This document shows, one piece after another, positions 44,399 to 45,321 of a DNA stretch of 45,321 bases (the stretch's first letter is position 1; each line of letters opens with the position of its first letter). Position numbers and translations under genes: made by a program. This stretch comes from Diplocarpon mali (taxonomy: Eukaryota; Ascomycota; Leotiomycetes; Helotiales; Drepanopezizaceae). The notes under the pieces are model-generated. The model was not told where the DNA came from and searched no databases. It saw nothing but the letters and a program-made list of their open reading frames with translations. The DNA lies in the NCBI GenBank assembly GCA_024741835.1, contig JAENRP010000347.1, forward strand, positions 1-45,321, read 5' to 3'.

Positions 44399-44957
44399 TA
44401 CCCTTTAGTTAGGCGATACTCTTAGAATCGCTTAGCTATATAGATAAAATAAAAGAAAGAATAGCAATTATAAAGAAAAGAGGCTCTATCTTATATACTG
44501 CCCCTTTAAAGGTCGTTCCTTCTAGAATAAGAAGGGTCGCTATAAGTAATAAGCGCGCTTAGGAATCTTTGCAATTCTATACTAGTGCTTTATTAGGCTT
44601 CTTATAGAGTATTTCTATTATAAAGGTTCTCCTTCCCTTCTTTTAAAAATAACCCTCTTTTATTATTTAAAAATATCTTCTTTATATTAATAATTTTTAA
44701 ATATAAAAGGAACTCCTACTTATTATAGCCCTAGCCGCCCTCGCAAAGTAAGACCCTTAGAGTCCTTATACCCTATATTATATTGACTTTGCGCTAGGTC
44801 GCTAGCGCTCCTTCGGAAGCTGCTACCTTAATACGCTTGTCCTAGCGCCTACTAGGCAATAAGCCGCTGCTACTATTGCCGCTGCCCTTGCTGCTGCTGC
44901 TACTGCTGCCGCCGCTACCTAAGAGCCCTACCCTTGCTATGCGCCGTATGCCTAAGT
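44399..44957. other. Right subterminal region inside the TIR
   Basis: No gene is recognised. Up to about 44700 it is AT-rich; beyond that GC rises and CpA/TpG return. At 44868-44931 there is a GCT/GCC-type triplet repeat (GCTGCTGCTGCTACTGCTGC at its core) that would encode poly-Leu/Pro on the plus strand or poly-Ala on the minus strand. This may be a remnant of the TIR element's own sequence. Confidence 0.5.
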
Positions 44958-45064
44958 GTCGTGCTGTATTTAGAGGTGGATTCTCAGTGGTGGCAGAAGC
45001 TTGTAAAATTCTACTCTAACTATATACCTGAGCTCCCTTTATAGAAGTGCTCCGTGGCCACTTC
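44958..45064. repeat. Right terminal inverted repeat
   Basis: Reverse complement of 1-107 with two transitions. It ends GTGGCCACTTC at 45064, and the following sequence has normal base composition. Confidence 0.9.
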
Positions 45065-45321
45065 AGGGGTACATTACATAAGCCAGTCCTCAGATGCCTC
45101 AGTGCCTGAGGCTCCTCATGGCGCAACACACCCCCTAGGTGAGAAGCAGCTCCCAAGCTGGGCTCAGCTATAACTAGCGCCAGATCTAGTATACAAGACT
45201 CCTTTATTATGCTCCCCAGCTTCTAGAATAATGAAAATTGCTTGACAAAGCTGTAATGAATGAAAGAGGGAGCGCGTTCCAGGTGCTTCCTCCATGGAAT
45301 GGAAGCTAAATCAGGTGACAA
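45065..45321. other. Un-mutated flanking DNA
   Basis: GC is near 50 per cent and CpA/TpG are abundant, unlike all DNA to the left. It holds a small hairpin, GCCTCAG / CTGAGGC (45098-45114). A plus-strand frame is open from 45045 to 45170, but has no start or homology that I recognise. It is probably host DNA next to the block. Confidence 0.6.

Noticed and set aside
1..45064. Starship giant cargo element
   Set aside because: Starships are typically marked by a DUF3435 tyrosine recombinase at one end and no long TIRs are required; no such gene is visible near either end, although RIP could hide it.
45045..45170. Short open frame in the right flank as a host exon
   Set aside because: It is only 42 codons with no start, no splice signals that can be trusted and no recognisable product.

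Overview
The window is a 45 kb block of degenerate, nested retrotransposons from a filamentous ascomycete (Pezizomycotina). The evidence for the host is indirect: almost every former coding frame carries TAG/TAA where CAG/CAA is expected, CpA/TpG is strongly depleted and TpA is in excess. This is the mark of repeat-induced point mutation (RIP). Domain sequences (Ty3/gypsy chromoviruses, Ty1/copia elements, a Tad-like LINE) are also of fungal type. I see no intact gene, tRNA or rRNA. The species cannot be named from the sequence.

Outer frame: positions 1-107 and 44958-45064 are a 107-bp terminal inverted repeat (105/107 identical, both differences RIP-type transitions). Composition changes abruptly to normal, un-mutated DNA right after 45064. 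Between these ends, left to right: gypsy A (about 300-6320, + strand, 5' LTR lost); an inverted gag fragment of gypsy E (6321-6583); the non-autonomous LTR element F (6584-26831), whose three LTR copies are each exactly 316 bp; inside F, copia G (9233-14269, +) and copia C (14518-26741, -); inside C, copia D (19383-25376, -). Then come the rest of the inverted gypsy E fragment (26832-27750), gypsy E itself (27751-35305, +), an inverted E LTR (35300-35652), a second partial E copy (35653-37564), an inverted relative of F (37565 to about 38720), a gypsy gag fragment (about 38720-39540), an unassigned Gag-like frame (about 40380-41400), a copia RNase H fragment, a 5'-truncated LINE (about 41986-44201, -) and a solo LTR of family C (44202-44398).

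The order of events can be read from the breaks: E rearranged first, F entered the inverted E copy (4-bp duplication CTAT), G and C entered F (5-bp duplications CYTAC and ATTAT), and D entered C. D is the least mutated: its 4,953-nt gag-pol span is still a multiple of three.

The most novel signal is a family of 27-bp double-armed palindromes (18 copies found), present in gypsy A, element F and its relative, copia D and a gypsy gag fragment. Several copies lie inside polyprotein frames, and seven are clustered in copia D at spacings that are all multiples of three. They resemble in principle the in-frame palindromic elements of Rickettsia, but I know of no described fungal family. Other points worth attention are the TIR pair, an env-like membrane ORF downstream of pol in gypsy E, and a head-to-head arrangement in which one LTR serves two oppositely oriented E internal regions.
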